Source of the DNA: Acetobacteraceae bacterium
GTDB taxonomy: Bacteria > Pseudomonadota > Alphaproteobacteria > Acetobacterales > Acetobacteraceae
DNA: 47,558 bases
Direction: 5' to 3'
Assembly: GCA_025055335.1 (NCBI GenBank)
Contig: JANWXJ010000096.1
Span: 1 to 47,558, forward strand
Shown here piece by piece: positions 11,655 to 19,827 of the stretch (position 1 is the stretch's first letter; every line of letters starts with the position of its first letter). The position numbers were made by a program, and so were the translations under genes. The notes beneath the pieces are model-generated. The model was not told where the DNA came from. It saw nothing but the letters and a program-made list of their open reading frames with translations, and made no database searches.

Positions 11655-13034
11655 ATGCCGGACAGGCTCGGGTTGCTGCGCAAGGGGGCCGCGGCGGCGC
11701 TCTTGTGCGCGGGCGCGATGTGGGGCGCCTACACCGCCGCGCAGACCGCGGCGGAACAGGCCTTCGCCCAGGCGGTCGAGCGGCTGCGCGCCGCCCTGCC
11801 GCCAGATGTCGTGCTGGAGCATGGGGCGGTCGCAGCCGATCCTGTCAGCGGGCGAATCACCGTCGCAGACGTCGCCTTCGGCCCGCGCGCCGATCCGCAG
11901 GAGAGGATCCGGGCGCCGCGGGTGGTGCTCGAGGGGCTGCGTGCGAATGGCGGCGGCATCGGCAGCCTGAACGCCGAGAACATCACCCTCACGATCCTCG
12001 ATCTCGGCCGTCCGCACCGCATGGCGGCCCTCGGGTCGCTCCGCGCAACCGGCCTGTCCCTGCCGGAGCGGGGGCAGCCCTTCGATCCTGCCGCGATGCT
12101 GCTCGACAGCCTCGAGGCCGCCGACATCTCGCTGACGCCGGTCAACCGGAATCGCGAGCCTTCGGGGCGGATCGGCCGCATCGCCATCGCCGGGATCGGC
12201 GGCGACCGGCCCGACCGCATCGAGATCGAGGGCCTCGACCTCCGGATCCCCGAGCTGGGATTCGGGGATGGCCTCCGCATCGGCCGTGCCGGCGCCGAGA
12301 ACATGCGCGCCCTGCCGCTCGTGCTGGCGCTCGCCGCCGGCACGCCGCCGCAGCCGCCGCCGGGCGTGTCGCGCCTGTCGGTGGAGGGCCTCTCGGTGCA
12401 GGACGGGTCTCGCGCGGTGCTGTCGGTCGGGCGTGTCGCGAGCGAGGGCGAGGCCATCGGCGGGAGCCCCACCCGCCTGCGCGGCCGCCTCTCGGTCGAG
12501 GGGGTGGAGATCGCGATCCCGCCCGAACTCGGCCCCTTCTCCCTCGGCTACAGCAGCATCCGCGCCTCGATCGGCCTTGCGGTCGAGGCCGAGACGGCGG
12601 CCGGGGATTGGAACCTTCAGGAGTTCCGCCTCGCGCTGCCGGATGTCGGCACGCTCGAACTCGCCCTGCAGATGACGGGCCTCGGGGCCGATCCGGCGGT
12701 GGATGCCATGCGGACGGGCCGGCTGCACGGCTTCACCCTGCGCTACACCGATGCCGGGCTGGTCGCCCGCGCGCTGGAGCAAGGGGCGAAGCAGGGCGGG
12801 ATGCGGGCAGAGGAGTTGCGACGGCAGATCGTCGAGGCGGCGCCGATGCTCTTCTCCGGGCCCGGGGCCGATGGCAACGTCGCGGCGCTGCGCCGCTTCC
12901 TCGAAAGGCCGGGCACGATCGAGCTTACGGCGCGTCTTCCCGCCCCGGTGCGCTTCAGCGACCTCGAGCGGGAAGGCAATGCCGGCCCCGACAGGCTGCT
13001 GCGCCTCTTGAACATCGGCGTCACCGCCCGCTGA
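11655..13034 (+). CDS. Exported protein of unknown function (YdgA/AsmA-like character)
   Basis: A 459-residue protein with an N-terminal hydrophobic anchor or signal (residues 8-27, LRKGAAAALLCAGAMWGAYT), followed by a long beta-rich region without cysteines. Its alternating pattern (SGRITVADVAFGP, GRIAIAGIGGDRPDRIEIEG, LSVEGLSVQD) resembles YdgA/AsmA-type envelope proteins, but no domain is clear enough to name. The start at 11655 follows GGGAGG. An upstream ATG in the same frame would put about 18 unlike residues before the signal. The next gene is a shorter, frameshifted relative, so a tandem duplication is likely. Function unknown. Confidence 0.75.
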   Translation: MPDRLGLLRKGAAAALLCAGAMWGAYTAAQTAAEQAFAQAVERLRAALPPDVVLEHGAVAADPVSGRITVADVAFGPRADPQERIRAPRVVLEGLRANGGGIGSLNAENITLTILDLGRPHRMAALGSLRATGLSLPERGQPFDPAAMLLDSLEAADISLTPVNRNREPSGRIGRIAIAGIGGDRPDRIEIEGLDLRIPELGFGDGLRIGRAGAENMRALPLVLALAAGTPPQPPPGVSRLSVEGLSVQDGSRAVLSVGRVASEGEAIGGSPTRLRGRLSVEGVEIAIPPELGPFSLGYSSIRASIGLAVEAETAAGDWNLQEFRLALPDVGTLELALQMTGLGADPAVDAMRTGRLHGFTLRYTDAGLVARALEQGAKQGGMRAEELRRQIVEAAPMLFSGPGADGNVAALRRFLERPGTIELTARLPAPVRFSDLEREGNAGPDRLLRLLNIGVTAR

Positions 13035-13067
13035 GGGCACGAGCGACCACGCCGCAGGAGGACGGCC

Positions 13068-13987
13068 ATGCGGCGCAGACCCCTCCCCATCGCCGTGCCG
13101 CTTGCGGCCGCCCTCCTGCTCGGTGGCGCCTATGCGAGGGCGCAGGCCGTCGCCGAGGCGGCGGTGCGGGAGGCGCCGAGCACCTGCGCGCGGCCCTCGG
13201 GCCGGAGGCGGTGGTGGAGCCCGGACGGATCCGGATCGAGCCGATCGTCGGGCGGCTGCGCCTCGACAGCCTGGCCATCGGCCCCTCGGCCGCGGCGCCG
13301 CAGCGCATCGTCATCGCCGATGTGGTGGCGGACGGCGTCCGTCCGGGCACGGCCGCGGTCGGGCGCCTCAGCCTGCACGGCATCCGTCTGCTCGACGGCG
13401 GGCAGGAGATCGGCCGGATCGGCAGCGTCACGCTTGACGGGCTTGCCCTGCCGGCCGGGCCCGACACCGCCCTTGCCGGCCTGTCGCTCGACCGGCTGGA
13501 CGTCCTCGATGTCGGGCTCCGTTTCCCGGGCCTTCTTTCTCTGCACGTGGCCTATCTGATGGCGGAGGGGATCGGCGGGGATCGGCGCGACTCCTACGAG
13601 ATCCAGACCCTGGTGCTGGACCTCGAAGCCGGCTCGCCGGTCGAGCGGCTGGCATTCGCCACACTCTCGGCGGAGAATTTGCAACTCGTCCCGGCTATGC
13701 TCGCTGTCCCGGCTATGCTCGCTGTCCCGGCCATGCTCGCTGTCCCGGCCATGCTCGCTGCGCTCGAACGCCGTCCGCCGCCGCTGCCGCCCGGCAGCAA
13801 GCTTGGCCCCGCCACGGGCGCGGCACCCGCCGGCGGGCCGCTCCGCGGCTTCCTCGAACGCGGCGGCGCCATCGAGATCACGCTCGAACGCCGCGCGCCC
13901 ATCGGCCTGCAGGAGGGTCTCGACCTGCTCGGCGACGATCCGGGGGCGGTTGCGCGGCGGCTCGGCCTTCGCCTTCGCTTGCCCTGA
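13068..13987 (+). pseudogene. Frameshifted relative of the preceding exported protein
   Basis: The ATG at 13068 has a GGAGG site and opens a signal peptide (MRRRPLPIAVPLAAALLLGG) that runs on to VAEAAVREA. Similarity then moves to another frame, starting at EHLRAALGPEAVVEPGRIRI and continuing to the stop at 13987. This mirrors VERLRAALPPDVVLEHG in the upstream gene. The break is near 13168-13180. One missing base there would explain it and would restore a product of about 306 residues. The second part contains YEIQTLVLDLEAGSP and a four-copy VPAMLA repeat. It is either a real pseudogene or a sequencing error in a GC-rich run. Function unknown. Confidence 0.75.
13688..13759 (+). repeat. Four-copy 18-bp tandem repeat encoding VPAMLA
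   Basis: The unit GTCCCGGCTATGCTCGCT occurs four times head to tail. Copies three and four have GCC in place of GCT at the third codon. Each unit is six codons, so copy-number change would not alter the frame. It lies in the C-terminal third of the frameshifted exported-protein gene and encodes a short hydrophobic run, VPAMLA times four. Near-identity of the copies implies recent expansion by slippage. Confidence 0.95.
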
Positions 13988-14024
13988 GCCTGTCGGCGGC
14001 GCCGCCCCAGGCCGCGCGAGCGGC

Positions 14025-14078
14025 TTGACACGGTTCCGGCCGAGGCCTAGCGTTCGTTCGCCGGCAAAACGTCGTTTT
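14025..14078 (+). promoter_or_regulatory. Promoter and candidate operator for the ABC/extradiol operon
   Basis: A perfect -35 box TTGACA (14025-14030) is followed after 17 bp by TAGCGT (14048-14053), a passable -10. This would start transcription near 14060, about 23 bases before the first ATG of the operon. Just downstream, 14066-14078 reads AAAACG-T-CGTTTT, a perfect 6-bp inverted repeat about a single base. Its AT-rich arms stand out in this GC-rich DNA. Its place over the transcribed leader suits a repressor site. No regulator gene lies in this operon, so the binding protein is unknown; the IclR- or LuxR-type proteins of the facing operon are possible. Confidence 0.55.
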
Positions 14079-14082
14079 ATCC

Positions 14083-14931
<849 letters not shown>

Positions 14932-14949
14932 AGCAAGGGAGTTCGGGAG

Positions 14950-15939
14950 ATGATGATCGGACGTCGTGTTCTGGTTCGCGGGGTTGCCGCGGCGGCGCTG
15001 GCGCGGCCCCAGGTGATCCGCGCGCAGAGCCTGATCCGGGTGAACTTCCTGCTTCCCGCGCCGCGCTTCCTCACCGCCTTCGCCCCCCACAACCTCGCCG
15101 AGGCGCGCGGCTACTACCGCGAGGCGGGGGTGGAGATGGAGTTCACCACCGTCGCCGGCGGGGCCCAGGTGGCAACCCAGGTGGGGGCGGGCAATGCGCC
15201 GCTCGGCGGCGGCACAGGCGATACCCCGATCATCGTCCGCGCCAACGGCGTGCCGATCCGCGGCGTCAGCCTGCTCGGGGGGGGCACGCTCATCTCGGTG
15301 GTGGCGAGGCCCGACCGCGGCATCGCCTCGCTGCGCGACCTGCGCGGCAAGCGGATCTCCGTCACCGGCTTCCAGGATACCGCCTATTTCACCCTGCTCG
15401 GCGTGCTCGGCTCGGTCGGGCTGACGGCGCGCGACGTGGACATCCAGGCCCATGGCCCGACCGGCGTGTGGCAGCTCTTCGTCCAGGGCCAGGTGGACGC
15501 GATGGCCGGGGTGCCGGACTGGATCGTGGACGCCCAGGCCTCGGGCGTGGCCCCCATCCGCCTCTCCACCGAGCGGGACTTCCCCTCGATGGCGCAGGCG
15601 ATCATCTCCTCCGACCGTGCGATCCGCGAGAACGCCGCCGGCATCCGCGGCTGCGTGCGCGCGATCAACCGCGCGCTTGCCGACCTGATCCGCGATCCGG
15701 CGGGCTCGGCGCGGGATCTGATCGCCTGGCTGCAGGCGCGCAACATGCCGGCCAATATCGAGCGCCTGCCCGCCGTGATCGCGATGTATGCCGAGCGCGT
15801 CTATGCCGGCCAGCAGGTGATCGGCGCCTTCGACGCCCAGCGGATGGACGCCGTCCAGCGCTTCTACGCCGATGCCGGGATCATCCGCCGCACCACGCCG
15901 GTGGCGGAACTCTTCACCAATGAGTTCGTCCAGGGCTGA
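14950..15939 (+). CDS. ABC transporter substrate-binding protein, NMT1/THI5/SsuA-like
   Basis: A 329-residue periplasmic protein. The signal peptide (MMIGRRVLVRGVAAAALA) has a weak twin-arginine look and is probably cleaved after IRAQS. The mature part has the SsuA/NMT1 pattern: FLTAFAPHNLAEARGYYREA, VGAGNAPLGGGTGDTPIIVR, the hinge-side stretch LRDLRGKRISVTG, and FVQGQVDAMAGVPDW. These proteins feed sulfonates, pyrimidine-like compounds or aromatic acids to NitT/TauT importers. The ligand is unknown; the neighbouring ring-cleavage genes favour an aromatic or heterocyclic acid. It starts 18 bp after the ATPase gene, and its last 20 bases overlap the permease gene. Confidence 0.92.
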   Translation: MMIGRRVLVRGVAAAALARPQVIRAQSLIRVNFLLPAPRFLTAFAPHNLAEARGYYREAGVEMEFTTVAGGAQVATQVGAGNAPLGGGTGDTPIIVRANGVPIRGVSLLGGGTLISVVARPDRGIASLRDLRGKRISVTGFQDTAYFTLLGVLGSVGLTARDVDIQAHGPTGVWQLFVQGQVDAMAGVPDWIVDAQASGVAPIRLSTERDFPSMAQAIISSDRAIRENAAGIRGCVRAINRALADLIRDPAGSARDLIAWLQARNMPANIERLPAVIAMYAERVYAGQQVIGAFDAQRMDAVQRFYADAGIIRRTTPVAELFTNEFVQG

Positions 15940-16753
15940 AGCGGCGCCCGCAGCGGCGCCGCTCTCCCGCCTGCTGTCGCTGCTCGCCTCGCCGCAGGTC
16001 GGGGGAAGCCTCGCGCTGCTCGTCGTGATCCTCGCCGCCTGGGAATGGGGGCCGGGGGCGCTCGGCATCCCGGCCTTCATCGTTCCGCCCGTCTCCGACG
16101 TGTGGGCCGAGACCCTCTTCCAGCTCCGCCGCGGCGACCTGCTGCGCCAGACGCTGGACACGACGCTTCTGGTCATCGGCGGCTTCCTGCTCGGCTCGGC
16201 GCTCGGGGCGGCGATCGGCTACGTCCTCGGCATGAGCCGCACCGCCGAGGTGGTGCTCTCGCCCTATCTGCTAGCGCTGCAGATCGCCCCCAAGGTCGCC
16301 TTCGCGCCGCTGTTCGTGCTGTGGTTCGGCTACAACTTCGTGCCCAAGCTGCTGGTTGCGGTGCTGATCGTGTTCTTCCCCGTGCTGATCAACGTGCTCG
16401 GCGCGGTGCGGGCGGTCGAGCAGGCGCAGATCGACCTCGCGCGGTCCTTCAAGGCCACGCGGGCCCAGATCTTCTGGAAGATCGAGTTCCCCGCCTCCAT
16501 GCCGGCCCTCTTCGCCGGCCTCCGGATCGGCGCCACCCTCGCCGTGATCGGGGTGGTGGTGGGCGAGTTCGTCGGCGGCAACACCGGCCTCGGCTATCTG
16601 CTCACCTTCGCCCAGGGCCAGGCGAACACGCCCGCCGTGTTCGTCGCCATCATCATGCTGACGCTGATCGGCATCGCGCTCTACCTCGCCGTGGTGTGGG
16701 CGGAAGGGCGGGTGCTGCACTACCAGACGCGCCGCGCACTTCCCGGCGCCTGA
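15920..16753 (+). CDS. ABC transporter permease, NitT/TauT (SsuC/TauC) type
   Basis: A 277-residue inner-membrane protein with about six hydrophobic spans. The EAA loop that docks to the ATPase is near AVEQAQIDLARSFKATRAQIFWKIEFPASMPALFAGLRIG. The first segment ends with the typical IPAFIVPPVSDVWAETLFQL. The start at 15920 overlaps the end of the binding-protein gene by 20 bases. An earlier in-frame ATG lies deep inside that gene and is less likely. It ends 25 bp before the cupin gene, closing the transporter part of the operon. Confidence 0.92.
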   Translation: MSSSRAEAAPAAAPLSRLLSLLASPQVGGSLALLVVILAAWEWGPGALGIPAFIVPPVSDVWAETLFQLRRGDLLRQTLDTTLLVIGGFLLGSALGAAIGYVLGMSRTAEVVLSPYLLALQIAPKVAFAPLFVLWFGYNFVPKLLVAVLIVFFPVLINVLGAVRAVEQAQIDLARSFKATRAQIFWKIEFPASMPALFAGLRIGATLAVIGVVVGEFVGGNTGLGYLLTFAQGQANTPAVFVAIIMLTLIGIALYLAVVWAEGRVLHYQTRRALPGA

Positions 16754-16778
16754 CGGATCCAAGCCCAAGGAGAACCCC

Positions 16779-17378
16779 ATGTCCGCCTCCCACACGCACC
16801 CCGACGCCCCGGCGATCCCCTACCCGGAGCAGGAGAATCCCCCCTTCCCCACCTGGAAGCGGCCGAAGGACAAGACGCTCGGCGAATGGCTGGAAAGCCG
16901 CACCGCGAGGCGCGCGACCCGCACCTACGACTGGAACGCGCTTGCCTGGCAGGCGGAGGTGGATCCGAAATACCGCCGCGCGCAGACGCGCTACATCGGG
17001 GTGGGTGCTGCCGGCGCGACGCATGACCCGAACACCGTGCCGGCCGAGCACTTCACCTTCTCCACCATGATCCTGCCCGCCGGCTGCGAAGGCCCCCTCC
17101 ACGTCCACCACGACACCGAGGAGGCCTTCTTCATCCTCAAGGGCCACGGCCTCCGGTTCTTCTTCGAGTACAACGGCGAGAGGTGGGAGACCGAGCTCAA
17201 CGAGCGCGACATCATCTCCGTCCCCCCCGGCATCTACCGCGGCCTCAGGAACACCGGGCAGGAGGAGGCGCTGATGGTGGTGATGCTCGGCGCCAACAGG
17301 CCCGACCTGCCCGACTATCCGGAAGACCACCCGATCGCGCTCGCCAAGGCGGCGCGGAAGAAGAAGGCGGCGGCCTGA
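16779..17378 (+). CDS. Cupin-domain protein
   Basis: A 199-residue cytosolic protein with one conserved cupin barrel. Motif 1 is G102-x5-H108-x-H110-x4-E115-x6-G122, giving three metal ligands. Motif 2 (PPGIYRGLRN, 149-158) has arginine (R154) where the fourth ligand histidine normally stands, so metal binding or activity may differ. The N-terminal 90 residues are an extension without a known motif, and the C-terminus is lysine-rich. AAGGAG precedes the ATG. It is followed four bases later by the SDR gene. A dioxygenase, isomerase or binding role in the pathway is possible. Confidence 0.85.
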   Translation: MSASHTHPDAPAIPYPEQENPPFPTWKRPKDKTLGEWLESRTARRATRTYDWNALAWQAEVDPKYRRAQTRYIGVGAAGATHDPNTVPAEHFTFSTMILPAGCEGPLHVHHDTEEAFFILKGHGLRFFFEYNGERWETELNERDIISVPPGIYRGLRNTGQEEALMVVMLGANRPDLPDYPEDHPIALAKAARKKKAAA

Positions 17379-17381
17379 CCC

Positions 17382-18143
17382 ATGGCCTTCCCCGCCGTCA
17401 GCCTGTCGGGGCGCAGGGTGCTCGTCTCCGGCGCGGGGCGCGGGCTCGGCCGCGCCTTCGCCGAGGCCTGCGCCGAGGCGGGCGCGCGGGTGATCCTCTG
17501 CGACCTCGACGCCGCCGCCGCCGAGGCCGCGGCCGCGGAGCTTCGCGCCGCCGGCCACGAGGCGGCGGCGCTGCCGGTGGACATCGGCGAGCCCGACAGC
17601 ATCGCGGCGCTCGCCGCCGCCGTGCGGGAACGCTTCGGCACCCTGCACGGGCTGCTGAACAACGCCGCCATCGCCACCGGCATCGGCGGCAAGACCTTCG
17701 ACGAGATCGACATCGAGACCTGGGACCGCGTCTTCCGCGTGAACGTGCGCGGCACCTGGCTGATGGTGAAGCATCTCGCGCCGCTGATGGCCGATGGCGG
17801 GGCGATCGTGAACCTCGCCTCGGACACCGCGCTGTGGGGCGCGCCGCGGCTCCTGCACTACGTGGGCAGCAAGGGCGCGGTGATCGCCATGACGCGCAGC
17901 CTCGCGCGCGAACTCGGCCCCCGCGGCATCGCGGTGAACTGCATCGCGCCCGGCCTCGTGCGGGTGTGGGCCACCGAATACGTGCCGAAGGAGCGCCACG
18001 ACCTCTACGAGCAGGGCCGCGCCATCCCGCGCGCCCAATACCCCGAGGACGTGACGGGGGCCGCCGTGTTCCTGCTCTCTCCGGCGGCGGCCTTCGTCAC
18101 GGGGCAGATGCTGCCGGTCAACGGAGGCTTCGTGTTCGGCTGA
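17382..18143 (+). CDS. Short-chain dehydrogenase/reductase (SDR family)
   Basis: A 253-residue classical SDR. The NAD(P)-binding loop is SGAGRGLG (16-23), followed by Asp41-Asp43 (CDLDA) at the end of beta-2, which favours NAD over NADP. The structural motif NNAA is at 93-96. The catalytic triad or tetrad includes Ser147, Tyr160 and Lys164 (YVGSK), with Asn121 in VNVRGTW. It probably oxidises an alcohol or dihydrodiol intermediate made in this pathway. The stop overlaps the next start (TGATG), so it is translationally coupled to the hydrolase gene. Confidence 0.93.
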   Translation: MAFPAVSLSGRRVLVSGAGRGLGRAFAEACAEAGARVILCDLDAAAAEAAAAELRAAGHEAAALPVDIGEPDSIAALAAAVRERFGTLHGLLNNAAIATGIGGKTFDEIDIETWDRVFRVNVRGTWLMVKHLAPLMADGGAIVNLASDTALWGAPRLLHYVGSKGAVIAMTRSLARELGPRGIAVNCIAPGLVRVWATEYVPKERHDLYEQGRAIPRAQYPEDVTGAAVFLLSPAAAFVTGQMLPVNGGFVFG

Positions 18144-18916
18144 TGCAGGCGCGCGAGATCATCCTTCCCGGCCCCGTCTCCGCCATCGCCGCCGAGGGCG
18201 AGGGCCCGCCGCTCGTGCTGCTGCACGGCATCGGCTCCTCCGGGCGGGGCTTCGCCCCCGCCCTGCCCTTCCTGCCGCGGCGGCGAATCCTCGCCCCCGA
18301 CATGCCGGGCTATGGCGGGTCGGCGCCGCTCGCGGCGGAGTTCCCCGCCCCCGACGATTTCGCCGACTGGCTCGCCGCGGTGCTCGATTCCGCCGGCATC
18401 GGCAGGGCCGATCTGCTCGGCCATTCGCTCGGCGGGGTGATGGTGGCGGCCTTCGCCCGCCGCCACCCGCATCGCCTCGGGCGGATCGTGCTCTCGGCGC
18501 CGGCGCGCGGCTACGCGGTGGCCGACCGGCAGGAGTGGCCCCCCGGCGCCTGGAAGCGCCTCAGGGACTTCGAGGCCATGGGCGCCGAGGCCTATGCCGC
18601 CGCCCGCGCCCCGCGGCTCGTGCACCGGCAGGAGGCGGCCGAGGCCGTGCGGGCGGAGATGGCGCGGCTGACGCGCGCGGGGCTTGCCGCCTCGACCGCG
18701 CTTCTTGCGCGCGGCGACACGATCGGCTGGCTCGCCGCGCACCCGCCGGTTGCCGTCATCACCGGCGACGAGGACGCGATTGTGCCGCCCGACGCCTCCC
18801 GCGCGCTCGCGGCCCATCTCGGCAGCCGCTTCGTCCTGCTGCCGGGCGCGGGCCACGCGCCCTACGCCGAGGATCCCGAGGCCTGGGGCCGCGCCGTCTC
18901 CGCCGCCCTTCCATGA
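18143..18916 (+). CDS. Alpha/beta hydrolase
   Basis: A 257-residue alpha/beta-fold hydrolase. The oxyanion-hole region is LLHGIGSSG (27-35), the nucleophile elbow is GHSLGG with Ser95, the acid is probably Asp in GDEDAIVPP, and the base is His in GAGHAPYAEDPE near the C-terminus. The fold and length match meta-cleavage-product hydrolases and esterases. Its place directly before an extradiol dioxygenase gene favours C-C or ester hydrolysis of a ring-opened product. The ATG overlaps the SDR stop by one base. Confidence 0.88.
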   Translation: MQAREIILPGPVSAIAAEGEGPPLVLLHGIGSSGRGFAPALPFLPRRRILAPDMPGYGGSAPLAAEFPAPDDFADWLAAVLDSAGIGRADLLGHSLGGVMVAAFARRHPHRLGRIVLSAPARGYAVADRQEWPPGAWKRLRDFEAMGAEAYAAARAPRLVHRQEAAEAVRAEMARLTRAGLAASTALLARGDTIGWLAAHPPVAVITGDEDAIVPPDASRALAAHLGSRFVLLPGAGHAPYAEDPEAWGRAVSAALP

Positions 18917-18926
18917 GGACACGACG

Positions 18927-19823
18927 ATGAGCGAGAAACGCATGTGGCTCCGCGGCCTGGAATACGGCTGCCCGGGCGCGATGACGCAGGTCGAGTTCTA
19001 CACCGCCCTGTGGGGGCTCACCGAGGTCGCGCGCAGCAACGATGCGGTGTTCTTCCGCGCAACCGGCCCCGAGTTCTACATCCTCGCCCTCCACGAACGG
19101 CCCTGGCGGGGCATCGTGCGCATCAACCTCGGCGTGGCGGACCGGGCCGGGGTGGACGCGCTGCATGCCTCGCTCTCGGCCAAGGGCGTGCCGATCCTCG
19201 ATGCCCCGCGCGAGCTCACGACGCCCGGCGGCGGCTACGGCTTCGAGTTCCTCGACCCCGACCGCCGCGTCTTCCGCCTCTCGGCCGATGTGGCCCGCCA
19301 CGCCGACGTGGCCGACGCGCCGGACCGCCCGCGCAAGCCCTCCCACATCGTGCTGAACACCGTGGACATGGAGCGGATGGTCGCGTTCCTGACGGATGCG
19401 CTCGGCTTCAAGGTGTCGGACTGGAGCGAGGACGTGATGACCTTCCTGCGCTGCAACGCCGACCACCACTCGATCGCGCTGGTCCGCGCCGACCGCAACA
19501 GCGTGAACCACATGGCCTTCGAGATGCCCTCGATAGACGCCTACATGCGCGGCATCGGGCGGATGCGGACCGGCGGCTACCCGGTCAACTGGGGCCCCGG
19601 CCGCCACGGGCCGGGCAACAACCCCTTCGCCTATTACGCCGGCCCCTCGGGCTTCGTGATCGAATACACGGCCGAGGTGCAGCAGATCGACGAGGCGACG
19701 CACCAGCCGCAGGTGTGGCCGCGCACGCCCGAGAAATCCGACCTCTGGATGACGGCGGGCCCGCCGTCGCGCCAGATGCGCACCGCCATGGCCGGAGACC
19801 CCGACCCGGGCTGGAAGGGCTGA
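18927..19823 (+). CDS. Type I extradiol ring-cleavage dioxygenase (VOC superfamily)
   Basis: A 298-residue two-domain vicinal-oxygen-chelate protein. The N-terminal module is non-catalytic. The C-terminal module keeps a complete Fe(II) site: His140 (PSHIVLNT), His195 (NSVNHMAFE) and Glu246 (GFVIEY). It also keeps His180/His181 (DHHSIALV), His227 and Tyr237, which match the second-sphere acid/base residues of 2,3-dihydroxybiphenyl dioxygenases. It should open a catechol-like ring next to the diol. The ATG at 18927 lies 10 bp after the hydrolase stop, with GAGGA upstream. This is the best single indication that the operon degrades an aromatic compound. Confidence 0.93.
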   Translation: MSEKRMWLRGLEYGCPGAMTQVEFYTALWGLTEVARSNDAVFFRATGPEFYILALHERPWRGIVRINLGVADRAGVDALHASLSAKGVPILDAPRELTTPGGGYGFEFLDPDRRVFRLSADVARHADVADAPDRPRKPSHIVLNTVDMERMVAFLTDALGFKVSDWSEDVMTFLRCNADHHSIALVRADRNSVNHMAFEMPSIDAYMRGIGRMRTGGYPVNWGPGRHGPGNNPFAYYAGPSGFVIEYTAEVQQIDEATHQPQVWPRTPEKSDLWMTAGPPSRQMRTAMAGDPDPGWKG

Positions 19824-19827
19824 GGCG

